DNA of 64,000 nucleotides from Natrinema salaciae (GCF_900110865.1 NZ_FOFD01000006.1:124001-188000); one strand, 5' to 3'; positions 43,308-52,867 are shown, counted from the first letter of the stretch. Notes: a model not told the origin generated them from the sequence alone. A program made the numbers and translations.

Positions 43308-44575
43308 CCGCGTCGGTGGTCGTCGCCCAGCTGATCTCGTCCGAGACCCTGCTGAACGCGCTCGTTGGGATCCTCGGCTTCGCGCTGCTCGCTGGCGGGG
43401 CCGGAGCCGGCGTCGCGTTCGTCTACCGGTGGTACAGCGCCGACGAAATCCCCGAGGGCGTCGCGGTCCTGTTCGGCGTCGCGATGGTCGCGCTCTGGCT
43501 GAACACCCAGACGGCGTTGCAGCAGGCGATCAGCGACGAGACGACGCTGACCGATCCGGCTACCGCGGTCTCTACCGTCGGGACGTTCGCCGCCAGTGCG
43601 ATCGCTGCCGACGCCGGGCGGCGGCTGGGCGACTTCCTCGCTCGGGACGTGTTCATGGTCGCGACGCCGCGGACGATCACCGAGGTCACGCAGCTCGTGC
43701 GCGCGGCCGGCCGCGTCGTCACGGTCGAACTACCCGACGAGATCGGCGACGTCGACGGCTACGACGCCGTCGACGAGTCGGTGAAAGCCGAACTCGCGGG
43801 GCAGACGTTGCTCTTCCCGCGGCGGCTCACCGTCGACGAACTGCGCGAGCGACTGGTCGCCCGCCTCGAGCGCGATTTCGGGATCGGCCACGTCGACGTC
43901 GACCTCGAGGCGGACGGAACGGTCGCGTACATCGCGGTCGGGAGCCGGCAGGCGGGCATCGGGCCGACGCTCGCGCCGGGGACCGTCGCCGTCGCGTTCT
44001 CGGGCGATCCCGCGGCCGACGCCAGTCCGGGCGACGCGGTCCGGATCTGGACGCGCGACGAGGGGGCGACCGTCCGGATCGCCGGCGGCGAACTCCGCGC
44101 GACCGCCGACGACGTCGTGACCGTCGCCCTCGACGCCGACGACGCGCGCGACCTCGAACCCGATCGCGACTACCGACTGGTGACGCTCCCGGGCAGTCCA
44201 GACTCCGAGCGAGAGCTCGTTTCCCTGCTCCGGGCGGCCGACGAGACGGTGACCTCCGTCTCCGTCGGGCCGGACGATCCGCTCGCGGACGTCCGGATCG
44301 ACGCGCTGCCGGTCCTGGTCGTGGCGCTCAAGCGCGCGGCCGACGCCGAAGACCACCTGCCGCTCCCGGCGGGCGACGTTCGACTCGCGGCCGGCGACGT
44401 CGCCTACGTCCTCGGGCGGCCGGCGGCGCTGCGGCGAGTCACCGAGCGGACGCTGGATCGGCGGGCGGACCCGAGTCGAGCGGGAGACCGAGCGCCGGCC
44501 GAGGGCGGACCCGAGGGTCCCGAGGGACCGGAGTCGGACCGCGACCCCGAGCCCGAACGGCCACGGGAGCGGTAG
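43304..44575 (+). CDS. Membrane protein with TrkA_C-type regulatory domains (second of a pair)
   Basis: This 423-residue protein overlaps its upstream partner by four bases (ATGA), so the two are coupled. It has two to three membrane helices (LVGILGFALLAGGAGAGVAFVY, AVLFGVAMVALWLNTQTA). The cytoplasmic region has TEVTQLVRAAGRVVTVELPDEIGDVDGYDAVDESVKAELAG, LAPGTVAVAFSGDPAADASPGDAVRIW and LPAGDVRLAAGDVAYVLGRPAAL, in a TrkA_C-like pattern. The C-terminus is Arg/Glu/Pro-rich (APAEGGPEGPEGPE). Similarity with the upstream protein in layout suggests an old duplication. Confidence 0.78.
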   Translation: MTASVVVAQLISSETLLNALVGILGFALLAGGAGAGVAFVYRWYSADEIPEGVAVLFGVAMVALWLNTQTALQQAISDETTLTDPATAVSTVGTFAASAIAADAGRRLGDFLARDVFMVATPRTITEVTQLVRAAGRVVTVELPDEIGDVDGYDAVDESVKAELAGQTLLFPRRLTVDELRERLVARLERDFGIGHVDVDLEADGTVAYIAVGSRQAGIGPTLAPGTVAVAFSGDPAADASPGDAVRIWTRDEGATVRIAGGELRATADDVVTVALDADDARDLEPDRDYRLVTLPGSPDSERELVSLLRAADETVTSVSVGPDDPLADVRIDALPVLVVALKRAADAEDHLPLPAGDVRLAAGDVAYVLGRPAALRRVTERTLDRRADPSRAGDRAPAEGGPEGPEGPESDRDPEPERPRER

Positions 44576-44606
44576 CTACTTGCCGCCGGCACCGATAGCG
44601 CCACGT

Positions 44607-44891
44607 ATGGCCACGGAGTGGAAACTGTTCGCGGACCTCGCCGAACGCGCTGGCGACAAACACGTGACCGTCGACGCCGCCGCCGGCGACACCGTCGGCG
44701 ACGCTCTCGAGGAACTCGTCGCGGACCGTCCCGACCTCGAGGGTCGCGTGCTCGAGGGCGACGGCGACCTTCGATCGCAGATCAACGTGTTGCGCAACGG
44801 AACGAACGTGCTGGTCGAAGAGGAGGGGCTGGAGACGGAACTCGAGGAAGGCGACGAGTTGGCGCTGTTCCCGCCGGTTAGCGGCGGATAG
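44607..44891 (+). CDS. samp1: Ubiquitin-like modifier SAMP1 (MoaD-type)
   Basis: This 94-residue ubiquitin-fold protein starts at the ATG at 44607. It begins MATEWKLFADLAERAGDK and ends with the diglycine tail LFPPVSGG needed for isopeptide conjugation. INVLRNGTNVLVEEEGLET is the strand region typical of SAMP1 rather than SAMP2. SAMP1 is activated by the E1-like UbaA, tags proteins for the proteasome and also donates sulfur for molybdopterin. UbaA is not in this window. Its neighbour is the second M48 protease. Confidence 0.93.
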   Translation: MATEWKLFADLAERAGDKHVTVDAAAGDTVGDALEELVADRPDLEGRVLEGDGDLRSQINVLRNGTNVLVEEEGLETELEEGDELALFPPVSGG

Positions 44892-44987
44892 CGACGGAAA
44901 TGTGAACGCGCCGCGCGATGGCTGAAGTCGGTCGGCCGGCGCTATCCTATCGGAATTGTTAACTCTTTTCGGCCGAACCGTGACCTC

Positions 44988-45923
44988 GTGCGGCTCCGAT
45001 CTACTATCGGGCTCGCGGGACGCGCAGTCGGTGCCGGTGTAATCGGTCTCGGGACGCTCGTCGGGCTCGGACTGGCGCTCGCGGCGATCGGCGGCGTCTG
45101 TTTCGCCGCGTTCGGGGTCATCGTGGCCGACCAGGTGATCGATCCCGGTTTCGGGACGCTCGCCGTCGGATTCGCTGCGGGGACGATCCTCTCGTTCGGC
45201 GTGTGGATGGCCGGCGTTCGAAAAGCGATCCGCAGCAGCCGACGGGAACTCCTTCGGAACACCGAGCCGATCGACCTGGACGAAAACGGCCGCATCGGGG
45301 CCGCGACCCGCAGAACCGCGGCCACGTTCGGTCTGCCGATGCCGAAACTGCGACACCACCCCGCGAGCACGCCGATCGCGTGCACCACGTCGTACGACGG
45401 CGAGCCGATCGTCGTCGTCTCCGACGGACTCCTCGAGACGCTCTCCGACGCGGAACTCGAGGCCGTCGTCGCCCACGAGCTCGCTCACCTCTCGAACGGC
45501 GACCACCGGTTGATGACGTGGATGCTCGTCCCACTGGTCGCGTCGGAGGAGTTCTACGAGATGATGCACGAGGAAGACGAGTTCGATCCGCGCGTCCTCC
45601 CCTGGCTGGCGATCGGCCGGCTGCTGATCGGCAGTTCGGCACTCGGCGTCGGGCTGTTTTCCCGGGGCCGAGAGTTTGCAGCCGACCGCGCTGCCGTCGC
45701 CGCCACCGGCGACCCCGCCGCGCTCGCGGCGGCCCTCGAGCGACTCGATTCCTCGGCGGGCGGCCGACCGCCCGAAGACCTCCGGAAACACGCCCGTTCC
45801 CTCGACGCGATGTCCGTGCTCCCGACGCTGGACCCGGAGTGTGACGGCGGCGGCGGCCTCTTCGCGACCCATCCCGCCACGGAGCGGCGACTCGAGCGGT
45901 TGCGACGGCTGGCGGCGGCGTAG
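44988..45923 (+). CDS. M48 family membrane zinc metalloprotease (second)
   Basis: This 311-residue HtpX-like protease is read from a GTG at 44988. Two N-terminal membrane helices (about 10-45 and 57-75) precede the soluble catalytic part. HELAH is at 163-167, with the third ligand in the GREFAAD motif. It is shorter than the M48 gene at 19427 and differs from it strongly outside the catalytic region, so the two are not recent duplicates. It lies 96 bases after SAMP1 on the same strand. Its target is unknown, but a link with proteolysis is plausible. Confidence 0.9.
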   Translation: MRLRSTIGLAGRAVGAGVIGLGTLVGLGLALAAIGGVCFAAFGVIVADQVIDPGFGTLAVGFAAGTILSFGVWMAGVRKAIRSSRRELLRNTEPIDLDENGRIGAATRRTAATFGLPMPKLRHHPASTPIACTTSYDGEPIVVVSDGLLETLSDAELEAVVAHELAHLSNGDHRLMTWMLVPLVASEEFYEMMHEEDEFDPRVLPWLAIGRLLIGSSALGVGLFSRGREFAADRAAVAATGDPAALAAALERLDSSAGGRPPEDLRKHARSLDAMSVLPTLDPECDGGGGLFATHPATERRLERLRRLAAA

Positions 45924-45929
45924 GATCGG

Positions 45930-46880
45930 TCAGTGTCCCGTCAGATCGATCCCCAGCACGAAGTCCGGCTCCTCGGAAATGTCGACGCCGGCGTAGGGGG
46001 CGTCGGTGACGTGTCGGGGTGTTTCGGGAATCAGGACGCGCGTCTCGTCGGCACCGCAGTCGGCGGCGTCTCGAGCGATCGCGGCGAACAGCGACCGCGC
46101 GGCGTCGACGTCCGCCCACGCGCCGATGCCGTACTCGGCCCACGTCTCGGTCGTCGCGTCGTCGGCCGCGGCGTCGGCACCGTCGGGATCGTCGACTGCC
46201 CTGTCGTACGTTCGCGATCGATAGGCCGTCCCCGCGAGTCCGTCGTCGCGCTCGACGGCGAACACGGCCGTTTCGTCGGCCAGCCGCTCGAAATCGCTTC
46301 TCGTGAGTTCCCTGGCTGCCCACGACTCCTCGGGTGCGAGCCCAAGTCCGCTCAGCCGGTCGCGAGCGTCGCTGTGGGTCCAGTACCGCCACGCGGTCGC
46401 CGGATCGCTCGAGACCCGAGACGGTCCCTCGGCGTCCGGATCGGGCTCCGGATGGGCGAACCGAAACTCGGTGATCGGTTCGTAGCCGCTGGCTCGTGCG
46501 GCGCCGAACGAGGCCGCGTTCCACGAGAAGATCATCACGCGACCGATCGTCGCCCCCTGTTCGCGGGCCCACTCGAACGTGGCCTCGTTCAGCCGATGGC
46601 TCACGCCCCGCCGCCGGTAGTCGGCCGCGACGCGCATCCCCTGGAACCAGGCCTCGTCCGGCGAGAGCATGACGCCCTGCACGATCCCCGCGGCCTCGCC
46701 GTCGACGTCCGCGAGGAAGGTTTTCTTCCCCTGACCGGGCTCGTCCTCGAGCCAGTCGTGGTAGATCCGGGGGATGTAGTCGCCGCCTCGGTCGGGCCAG
46801 ATGCCGCCCGTGAACTCGGTGACGGCGTCGTAATCGTCGTGGGTTGCGCGGCGGATCTCGAGGTCGGAATCGGATGACAT
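45930..46880 (-). CDS. GNAT family N-acetyltransferase (two GNAT-like halves)
   Basis: This 316-residue protein has a clear N-terminal GNAT domain with the acetyl-CoA loop GMRVAADYRRRGVSHRLNEA (about 81-100) and NAASFGAARASGYEPITEFRF. The C-terminal half (residues 165-316; DFERLADETAVFAVERDDGLAGTAYRSRTYD, YGIGAWADVDAARSLFAAIARDAADCGADETRVLIPE) is GNAT-like but lacks a clear acetyl-CoA loop. The substrate is unknown. It is convergent with the second M48 gene. Confidence 0.86.
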   Translation of the reverse strand: MSSDSDLEIRRATHDDYDAVTEFTGGIWPDRGGDYIPRIYHDWLEDEPGQGKKTFLADVDGEAAGIVQGVMLSPDEAWFQGMRVAADYRRRGVSHRLNEATFEWAREQGATIGRVMIFSWNAASFGAARASGYEPITEFRFAHPEPDPDAEGPSRVSSDPATAWRYWTHSDARDRLSGLGLAPEESWAARELTRSDFERLADETAVFAVERDDGLAGTAYRSRTYDRAVDDPDGADAAADDATTETWAEYGIGAWADVDAARSLFAAIARDAADCGADETRVLIPETPRHVTDAPYAGVDISEEPDFVLGIDLTGH

Positions 46881-47028
46881 CGTCTTCGGACGACCTCACA
46901 TACTCGGCCCGGTGGAAAAGGACTACCCCTTCACGAGCGGACCGAACCGCCGCTCGCGGAGCGACCGCCGTTCACGGCTGGAAGACCGACGGCGGTACCA
47001 ACGCGGCGATGTGGCGACGCACCGACGG

Positions 47029-47433
47029 TTACTCGAGGAGTCGGCTCTCGCCCGCCGTGGACCGATCCTCCTCGTCGCTCTCGAGCAGTCGATCGAGGCG
47101 GTGGTGGAACTCCTCGTCACCGATCTCGCCCTCCGCGTACCGCCGTTGGAGCGTCTCGACCGGGTCTTCGACGGACACGTCGTCGGTCCGCTCTCCGGTC
47201 GGACTGGCCCGGGAGGCGGCGGTTGCCTGTCGAACGACTCCGCGTGTGAGCTGTCCGGCCACGGTGAGCGTCGCGATACCGATCGCGGAGAGGAGGATCC
47301 CCGCGGCAGCGTTCCCGGATAGCCCGACGAGTCCAAGCACCAGCGTCGGAACGCCGATCAGCGAGGCGACGATCGCAACGGCGGTCCGCCCGGCGGGATG
47401 CTCCGGCGCGTATCGGTGAACCAATTCGTCCAT
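47029..47433 (-). CDS. SHOCT-domain membrane protein
   Basis: This 134-residue protein is read from the ATG at 47433 (MDELVHRYAPEHPAG). It has two transmembrane helices (TAVAIVASLIGVPTLVLGLVG, AAGILLSAIGIATLTVAGQL). The C-terminal SHOCT domain is PVETLQRRYAEGEIGDEEFHHRLDRLLES, a small helical oligomerisation element, followed by an acidic tail. The function is unknown, and the helix-plus-SHOCT layout is frequent in haloarchaea. Confidence 0.85.
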   Translation of the reverse strand: MDELVHRYAPEHPAGRTAVAIVASLIGVPTLVLGLVGLSGNAAAGILLSAIGIATLTVAGQLTRGVVRQATAASRASPTGERTDDVSVEDPVETLQRRYAEGEIGDEEFHHRLDRLLESDEEDRSTAGESRLLE

Positions 47434-47550
47434 CGGTCGTGTAGTCTCACTGTCAATCAAAAAAAGTCCGGGACGCCGTTCGTCCGTCGCGGGATCTCCC
47501 GAGGGCGTGTCCTCTCGACCCGTCGTTCCGACAGCCGAACCGGTCGTCGC

Positions 47551-48804
47551 TCACTCCCAGGGAACCGACCGCTCCTGAATCTCGCCGGCCAGCGAGGTCT
47601 CCATCGCCTCCTCGACGTCGTCCGCGTTCTCGAGCGCCCACATCAACTTGACCGTCGCCGTCCCCGGCAGCGTGTCGCCGCCCTCGATAACGCCGGCCTC
47701 GAGCAGGTCGCGACCGGTGTCGTAGACCCGGTCGCAGACCCGTCCCTCGAGACACTGGCTCGTCATGACGACCGTCGTGCCGCCGTCGATCAACTCCTCG
47801 AGCCGCGGGATGAGGTCGGTGTGGACGTGGCCGAGACCGGTGCCCTCGATGACGAGCCCTGCAGCGCCTTCGACGACGTCGAGGAACGCGGGGTCCATTC
47901 CGGGCGTGAACTTGAGGAGTTCGACGCCGCTCTCGAGGGCGGGTTCGATGGCGAGGTCGACGGCACCGCGCTCCCGATACTCGCGGCGGAACTCGACGGC
48001 TTCGGTCTCGTAGTCGACTTCGCCGAGCGGCTTCGCGCCGACGGTCTCGAACGCGTCCCGGCGCGAAGTGTGGTTCTTCCGCACGCGCGTGCCGCGGTGG
48101 AGCGCGCAGACGTCGTCCGACTCGGAGGCGTGCATACAGACCAGAACCTCAGCGCAGTCGCTCTTCGCGGCCTCGACGGCAGAGACGGCGTTCATCACGT
48201 TGTCCGACGACGGCCGGTCGGCCGAGCGCTGCGAGCCGGTGAAGACGACCGGGACCGGCGTCTCGAGCATGAACGAGAGCGCCGAGGCGGAGTACTGCAT
48301 CGTGTCGGTGCCGTGCATGACGACGACGCCGTCGGCACCGGCTTCGATCTCCTCCCGGACTGCCTCGGCGAGGTCCTGCCAGATCGGCGGCTCCATGTTC
48401 TCCGACAGGATGTTCGCGACGACGCGACCGCGGTAGTTTGCGCGGCCCGCGAGGTCGGGAACGGCGCGCAGGACGTCCTCGGCGTCGAACTGCGCCGTCA
48501 CCGCGCCGGTGCGGTAGTCGACCGTCGAGGCGATGGTCCCGCCGGTCGAGATCAGCGAAACCGTCGGCAGGTCGTCGTCGAACTCGATCTCCGAGCCCGC
48601 GTCGTCGGCCCCCGTCGAATCGGTGCCGTCGATCTCGTAGACGTCCTCGGCGAGGACCGACACGGCGGCTTCCTCGCGGTCGACGCCGACGTTGTAGCCG
48701 CCCTCGAGTTTTACCACGAGCTGGTCGTCGGTGCTCGAGGGGAGCAACACGCCTTCGTACGTGCGGTCCGCGCGCTCGACGCGGACGCGGTCGCCTGGGT
48801 TCAT
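47551..48804 (-). CDS. gatD: Glutamyl-tRNA(Gln) amidotransferase subunit D
   Basis: GatD is the asparaginase-like subunit of archaeal GatDE, which releases ammonia from glutamine so that GatE can convert Glu-tRNA(Gln) to Gln-tRNA(Gln). The 417 residues match full length. The N-terminal barrel (NPGDRVRVERADRTYEGVLLPSS) is followed by an acidic linker. The asparaginase core has nucleophile Thr90 in VSLISTGGTIASTVDYRTG, VVVMHGTDTMQYSASALSFML, FTGSQRSADRPSSDN and LVIEGTGLGHVHTDLIP. GatE is not adjacent here. Confidence 0.95.
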   Translation of the reverse strand: MNPGDRVRVERADRTYEGVLLPSSTDDQLVVKLEGGYNVGVDREEAAVSVLAEDVYEIDGTDSTGADDAGSEIEFDDDLPTVSLISTGGTIASTVDYRTGAVTAQFDAEDVLRAVPDLAGRANYRGRVVANILSENMEPPIWQDLAEAVREEIEAGADGVVVMHGTDTMQYSASALSFMLETPVPVVFTGSQRSADRPSSDNVMNAVSAVEAAKSDCAEVLVCMHASESDDVCALHRGTRVRKNHTSRRDAFETVGAKPLGEVDYETEAVEFRREYRERGAVDLAIEPALESGVELLKFTPGMDPAFLDVVEGAAGLVIEGTGLGHVHTDLIPRLEELIDGGTTVVMTSQCLEGRVCDRVYDTGRDLLEAGVIEGGDTLPGTATVKLMWALENADDVEEAMETSLAGEIQERSVPWE

Positions 48805-49159
48805 GCGTGGGCGTTGCGCGGCGGCGGACTTGAAGGCACGCTTTCCGCGATGGGGTCGCGGGGTCCGGCGTCGGAACGCCGCCGAGACGGCTGTCGGTCG
48901 ATCGGTGCCGGCGAGCGGTCCGATACCGACCTGCTCGAGGGTCGACCCGCCGTCGGGACCAGGCTGCTCGACCCGAGGCCGGAACTCGTCTCGGGAGGGC
49001 CGTGGTCGAGCAGGACGACCGTGACCCGCCAGCTCGTCCGGCCTGTGTCGCCTCTATCGGCCGTTTCGCGGCCGCTCGAGGCTGCTCACGGATCGAGGGG
49101 TGGGACCGGAAGCGTCAATAAACACAACTCATAAATCGACGACGCGTTACATACGTGAT
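48805..49159 (+). other. 355-base gap between gatD and mfnA, no gene seen
   Basis: Long open frames across it have no conserved protein character. The right end carries the AT-rich mfnA promoter, with ATAAATC at 49131-49137 about 23-29 bases upstream of its ATG. The gatD promoter must be in the left end. Nothing else is recognised. Confidence 0.5.
49131..49137 (+). promoter_or_regulatory. TATA box for mfnA
   Basis: ATAAATC lies 23-29 bases before the ATG at 49160, with further AT-rich sequence just upstream, suggesting a leaderless transcript. Confidence 0.5.
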
Positions 49160-50245
49160 ATGCAATCGGAGCCGCAAGCGTTCGATCGGGTTCTCTCGTC
49201 GATGTGTACGGACCCTCACCCGGCGGCGCGCGACGCGGCGGAGCGGTTTCTCGCGACGAACCCCGGTGACCCCGGCACGTATCCGACCGTCGCGACGCTC
49301 GAGGACGACGCCATCGAGCAGTTGGGCGAGATCGCGGGCCTCGACGATCCGGCGGGGTACATCACCAGCGGCGGCACGGAGGCGAACATCCAGGCCGTCC
49401 GGATCGCCCGCGAGCGGGCGGGGACCCGAACGCCGAACGTCGTCATGCCCGAGTCCGGCCACTTCAGTTTCCGGAAGGCCGCCGACCTGCTCGGCGTCGA
49501 ACTCCGGGTCGTTCCGACCGACGACGACCACCGCACGGCGCTCGAGGCCGTCCGCGCGTCCGTCGACGACGACACCGCCGCGGTGATCGGCGTCGCGGGA
49601 ACGACCGAATACGGCCGCGTCGACCCGATCCCCGAACTCGGCGAGATCGCTCGATCCGTCGATGCGCTGCTCCACGTCGACGCCGCGTGGGGCGGCTTCG
49701 TCCTCCCGTTTACCGACTACGACTGGCAGTTCGCCCACGCGCCCGTCGACACGATGACGATCGACCCCCACAAGATGGGGCAGGCCGCGGTTCCATCCGG
49801 CGGGCTCCTCGTCCGGTCGCCCGACCTGCTCGACGCGCTCGCCGTCGATACGCCCTACCTCGAGTCGACCGCCCAGGCGACCCTGACCGGAACCCGATCG
49901 GGTGCGGGCGTCGCCAGCGCCGTCGCCGCGATGGACGAACTGTGGCCGGACGGGTACCGCCGGCAGTACGTCCGCTCGCAGAACAACGCCGACTGGCTGG
50001 CCGACGCCCTCGAGAAACGCGGGTACGAGGTCGCCGACCCCACGCTGCCGCTGGTCGCGGCCGACGTCCCGCGGTCGACGTTCGACGCGCTGCGGGCGAA
50101 GGGGTGGCGGATCTCGCGGACCGGGACCGGCGAGTTGCGGATCGTCTGTATGCCCCACGTCACCCGCGAGATGCTGGCCTCCTTCGTCGGCGATTTAGAT
50201 CGGCTCGAGGTGCGCGCGAGCGTGCCGGTCGCGAGCGACGATTGA
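49160..50245 (+). CDS. mfnA: L-aspartate/L-tyrosine decarboxylase MfnA
   Basis: This 361-residue PLP enzyme starts at the ATG at 49160 ([12 protein letters not shown]). It has [19 protein letters not shown] (phosphate loop), [30 protein letters not shown] (Asp stacking on the cofactor) and the PLP lysine Lys205 in [16 protein letters not shown]. In haloarchaea, which do not make methanofuran, it decarboxylates aspartate to beta-alanine for coenzyme A synthesis. The tyrosine activity of methanogen MfnA is less likely here. Confidence 0.95.
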   Translation: MQSEPQAFDRVLSSMCTDPHPAARDAAERFLATNPGDPGTYPTVATLEDDAIEQLGEIAGLDDPAGYITSGGTEANIQAVRIARERAGTRTPNVVMPESGHFSFRKAADLLGVELRVVPTDDDHRTALEAVRASVDDDTAAVIGVAGTTEYGRVDPIPELGEIARSVDALLHVDAAWGGFVLPFTDYDWQFAHAPVDTMTIDPHKMGQAAVPSGGLLVRSPDLLDALAVDTPYLESTAQATLTGTRSGAGVASAVAAMDELWPDGYRRQYVRSQNNADWLADALEKRGYEVADPTLPLVAADVPRSTFDALRAKGWRISRTGTGELRIVCMPHVTREMLASFVGDLDRLEVRASVPVASDD

Positions 50246-50272
50246 GCGCGTCACTCGAGCGGTTCGAGCGAG

Positions 50273-50470
50273 GTGTCCGTCACCGCGGACGGAAACGACG
50301 GCCGAACGTTCGTCGAAACGTACCGCCGTATCGAAACCGATGCCGAGGACGAGCGCCGCCTCGAACTGACGAAAGCCGACGAGCGTGTCGAGCGCTTCGA
50401 TCCGGCGCTCCGAGAGCGGTTCGATCAAGCGGTCGAACTCGCCCTGCGAAACGACGGATACGCGGTCTGA
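50273..50470 (+). CDS. Small acidic hypothetical protein
   Basis: This 65-residue protein, read from a GTG 28 bases after mfnA, is acidic with a long helical pattern (TYRRIETDAEDERRLELTKADERVERFDPALRERFDQAVELALR). The composition is typical of haloarchaeal proteins. Opposite-strand frames lack such character. No family is recognised. It could be co-transcribed with mfnA, though no link is known. Confidence 0.55.
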   Translation: MSVTADGNDGRTFVETYRRIETDAEDERRLELTKADERVERFDPALRERFDQAVELALRNDGYAV

Positions 50471-50644
50471 TCGCCGTTTCGTTCCCCTCGAGAGCGTCGT
50501 GGCCGTCGGCGGTGGGTTTCGCGTCGAGAATCGGCGCGAGCGACGACCAACCCGTGGCCGGTCGATCGAACCGCACCGTTTCCGCCGGCGGGTCCGGCGA
50601 TCGAAACCGGCGGGTTTTACGCCCGTGAGCGCAACGTGACGAGC

Positions 50645-52762
50645 ATGAGCCACGACGACTTCCCGACGGAGAATCCCGCCGTCGTGACCTGCGGGTTGCC
50701 GTACGCGAACGGGGACCTGCACATCGGTCACCTGCGGGGATACATCGGTGCAGACGCGTTCAACCGCGCGCTCCAGACGCTGGGCCAGGAGTCGGTCTAC
50801 GTCTGCGGTTCGGACATGCACGGCACGCCGGTCGCCGTCAACGCCGAGCAGGAGGGTGTCGATCCCGAAGACTTCGCCCTCGAGTGGCACGAACAGTACG
50901 AGGAGACGTTCCCGCAGTTCAACGTCGACTTCGACAACTACGGCCACACCCACGACGAGACCAACACCGAACTGACCCAGGAGATCGTCCGGACGCTGGA
51001 CGACGAGGGGTACATCTACGAGAAGGAGATCCAGGTCGCCTACGATCCCGAGGCCGACCAGTACCTCCCTGACCGCTACGTCGAGGGGACCTGCCCGTAC
51101 TGCGGCGCGAAGGCCCGCGGCGACGAGTGCGACGAGGGCTGCCAGCGCCACCTCGAGCCGGGCGAGGTCGAGGACCCGACGAGCACGATCACGGGCAACC
51201 CCGCCGAGTACCGCGAGCGGACCCACAAGTTCTTCGAGGTCTCCGAGTTCGCCGACTTCCTCACCGACTTTTTGGACGGGCTCGAGGGGACTTCGAACGC
51301 GCGCAACCAGCCCCGGCAGTGGATCGAGGACGGCCTGCAGGACTGGTGTATCACGCGGGACATGGACTGGGGGATCGACTACCCCGACGGCGGAGACGCC
51401 GACGGTGACGACCTCGTCCTCTACGTCTGGGTCGACGCGCCGATCGAGTACATCGCGAGCTCGAAGCAGTACTCCGAGCGCGTCGGTACCGACGAGTTCG
51501 ACTGGGAGCAGGTCTGGAAGGGCGACGGCGAAATTATGCACGTCATCGGCCGGGACATCATCCAGCACCACACGATCTTCTGGCCGGCGATGCTCGAGGG
51601 CGCGGGCTACAACAAACCGCGCGGGATCGCCGCGACCGGCTTCATCACGATCAACGGCAAGGGGCTCTCGACCAGCCGGAACCGCGCGATCTGGGCGAAG
51701 GAGTACCTCGAAGAAGGGTTCCACCCCGACCTGCTGCGATACTACCTGACGACGACCGGCGGCCTGCAACAGGACGTCGACTTCTCCTGGGACGCCTTCC
51801 AGGAGAAGGTCAACGGCGAACTCGTCGGCACCGTCGGCAACTTCTGGTACCGCTCGCTGCTGTTCGCCTACCGCAACTACGAGGGGACGCCGGACGCCGA
51901 CGTCTCCGAAGCGGTCCGCGAGCGCATCGAGGGTGCCATCGGCGACGTCCGCGAGAGCGTCAACGACTACTCCATGCGCGGGGTCGGCCAGGCCGCCACG
52001 CAACTGGCCCAGTTCGGCAACGAGTACATCCAGCGCAACGAACCCTGGAAGCTCACCGACGACGACCCCGAGGCGGCCGCACAGGTCATCCGGGACTGCG
52101 TCCAGATCGCCAAGGCCGTCGGCGTCCTGCTCGAGCCGATCGCCCCCGACAAGGCCCAGGCGCTGTGGGAGCAACTCGGCGAGGACGGCGCGGTCGCGGA
52201 CGCACACCTCGAGGACGCGCTCGAGGCTCCGCCCCGGGACTTCGAGGAACCGGGCGAACTCTTCGAGAAGATCGAAGACGAGCGGGTCGACGAACTCACG
52301 GCGAAGCTCGAAGACCGCGTCGCGTCGGCCGCGGACGACGGCGATGGAGACACAGCGGAGGCGAACGAAACCGAAACCCACGACACCGACGCGGGCGAAT
52401 CCGAGGGTATGGTAGACACGGACGACCTCGAGCCGCTGACCGAGGACCGGATCGGCTTCGACGACTTCCAGGACCTGGACATTCGCGTCGGCCGGATCGA
52501 GACGGCCGACGGGATCGAGGGCGCGGACGACCTCGCGCGCCTCGAGGTCGACATCGGCTTCGAGACGCGCCAGATCGTCGCGGGGATCAAACAGCTGCAC
52601 GACCTCGACGAACTGCCGGGGACGAAGTGCGTCCTGCTCGCGAACATGGAGCCTGCGGAGTTGTTCGGCGTCGAATCCAACGGGATGATCCTCGCCGCGG
52701 GCGAGGAGGCCGACCTGCTGACGACCCACGGCGACGCGGCCCTCGGCGAGAAGATCAAGTAG
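50645..52762 (+). CDS. metG: Methionyl-tRNA synthetase
   Basis: This 705-residue synthetase (start ATG at 50645) charges methionine onto tRNA. It has HIGH-type GLPYANGDLHIGHLRG (HIGH at 26-29) and a four-cysteine zinc finger CPYCGAKARGDECDEGC. The KMSKS loop appears as GKGLSTSRNRAIW. A C-terminal EMAP/ARC1-type tRNA-binding domain (IGFDDFQDLDIRVGRIETADGIEG to LGEKIK) follows an acidic linker rich in Asp/Glu/Thr, about residues 560-595. Such C-terminal domains are common in this family. No overlap with neighbours is seen. Confidence 0.97.
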   Translation: MSHDDFPTENPAVVTCGLPYANGDLHIGHLRGYIGADAFNRALQTLGQESVYVCGSDMHGTPVAVNAEQEGVDPEDFALEWHEQYEETFPQFNVDFDNYGHTHDETNTELTQEIVRTLDDEGYIYEKEIQVAYDPEADQYLPDRYVEGTCPYCGAKARGDECDEGCQRHLEPGEVEDPTSTITGNPAEYRERTHKFFEVSEFADFLTDFLDGLEGTSNARNQPRQWIEDGLQDWCITRDMDWGIDYPDGGDADGDDLVLYVWVDAPIEYIASSKQYSERVGTDEFDWEQVWKGDGEIMHVIGRDIIQHHTIFWPAMLEGAGYNKPRGIAATGFITINGKGLSTSRNRAIWAKEYLEEGFHPDLLRYYLTTTGGLQQDVDFSWDAFQEKVNGELVGTVGNFWYRSLLFAYRNYEGTPDADVSEAVRERIEGAIGDVRESVNDYSMRGVGQAATQLAQFGNEYIQRNEPWKLTDDDPEAAAQVIRDCVQIAKAVGVLLEPIAPDKAQALWEQLGEDGAVADAHLEDALEAPPRDFEEPGELFEKIEDERVDELTAKLEDRVASAADDGDGDTAEANETETHDTDAGESEGMVDTDDLEPLTEDRIGFDDFQDLDIRVGRIETADGIEGADDLARLEVDIGFETRQIVAGIKQLHDLDELPGTKCVLLANMEPAELFGVESNGMILAAGEEADLLTTHGDAALGEKIK

Positions 52763-52842
52763 GCGTCCCGTAACGAGCCGGGAGCGGGACCAACTTCTTT
52801 AACACGAACGTTTGTTTCTATTGGCTGTAAGTGGGCTATCGG

Positions 52843-52867
52843 GGACTGGAACTGCGTATACCAGTCC
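52843..52867. repeat. Inverted repeat GGACTGG-11-CCAGTCC after metG
   Basis: Perfect seven-base arms are separated by 11 bases, followed by an A/T-rich stretch. It lies 59 bases before the GTG of the channel-like gene and 81 bases after metG, so it may be an operator or a metG terminator. The function is unproven. Confidence 0.5.

Noticed and set aside
50195-52729. 844-codon minus-strand frame
   Set aside because: It is antisense to metG. The aminoacyl-tRNA synthetase motifs are all on the plus strand.
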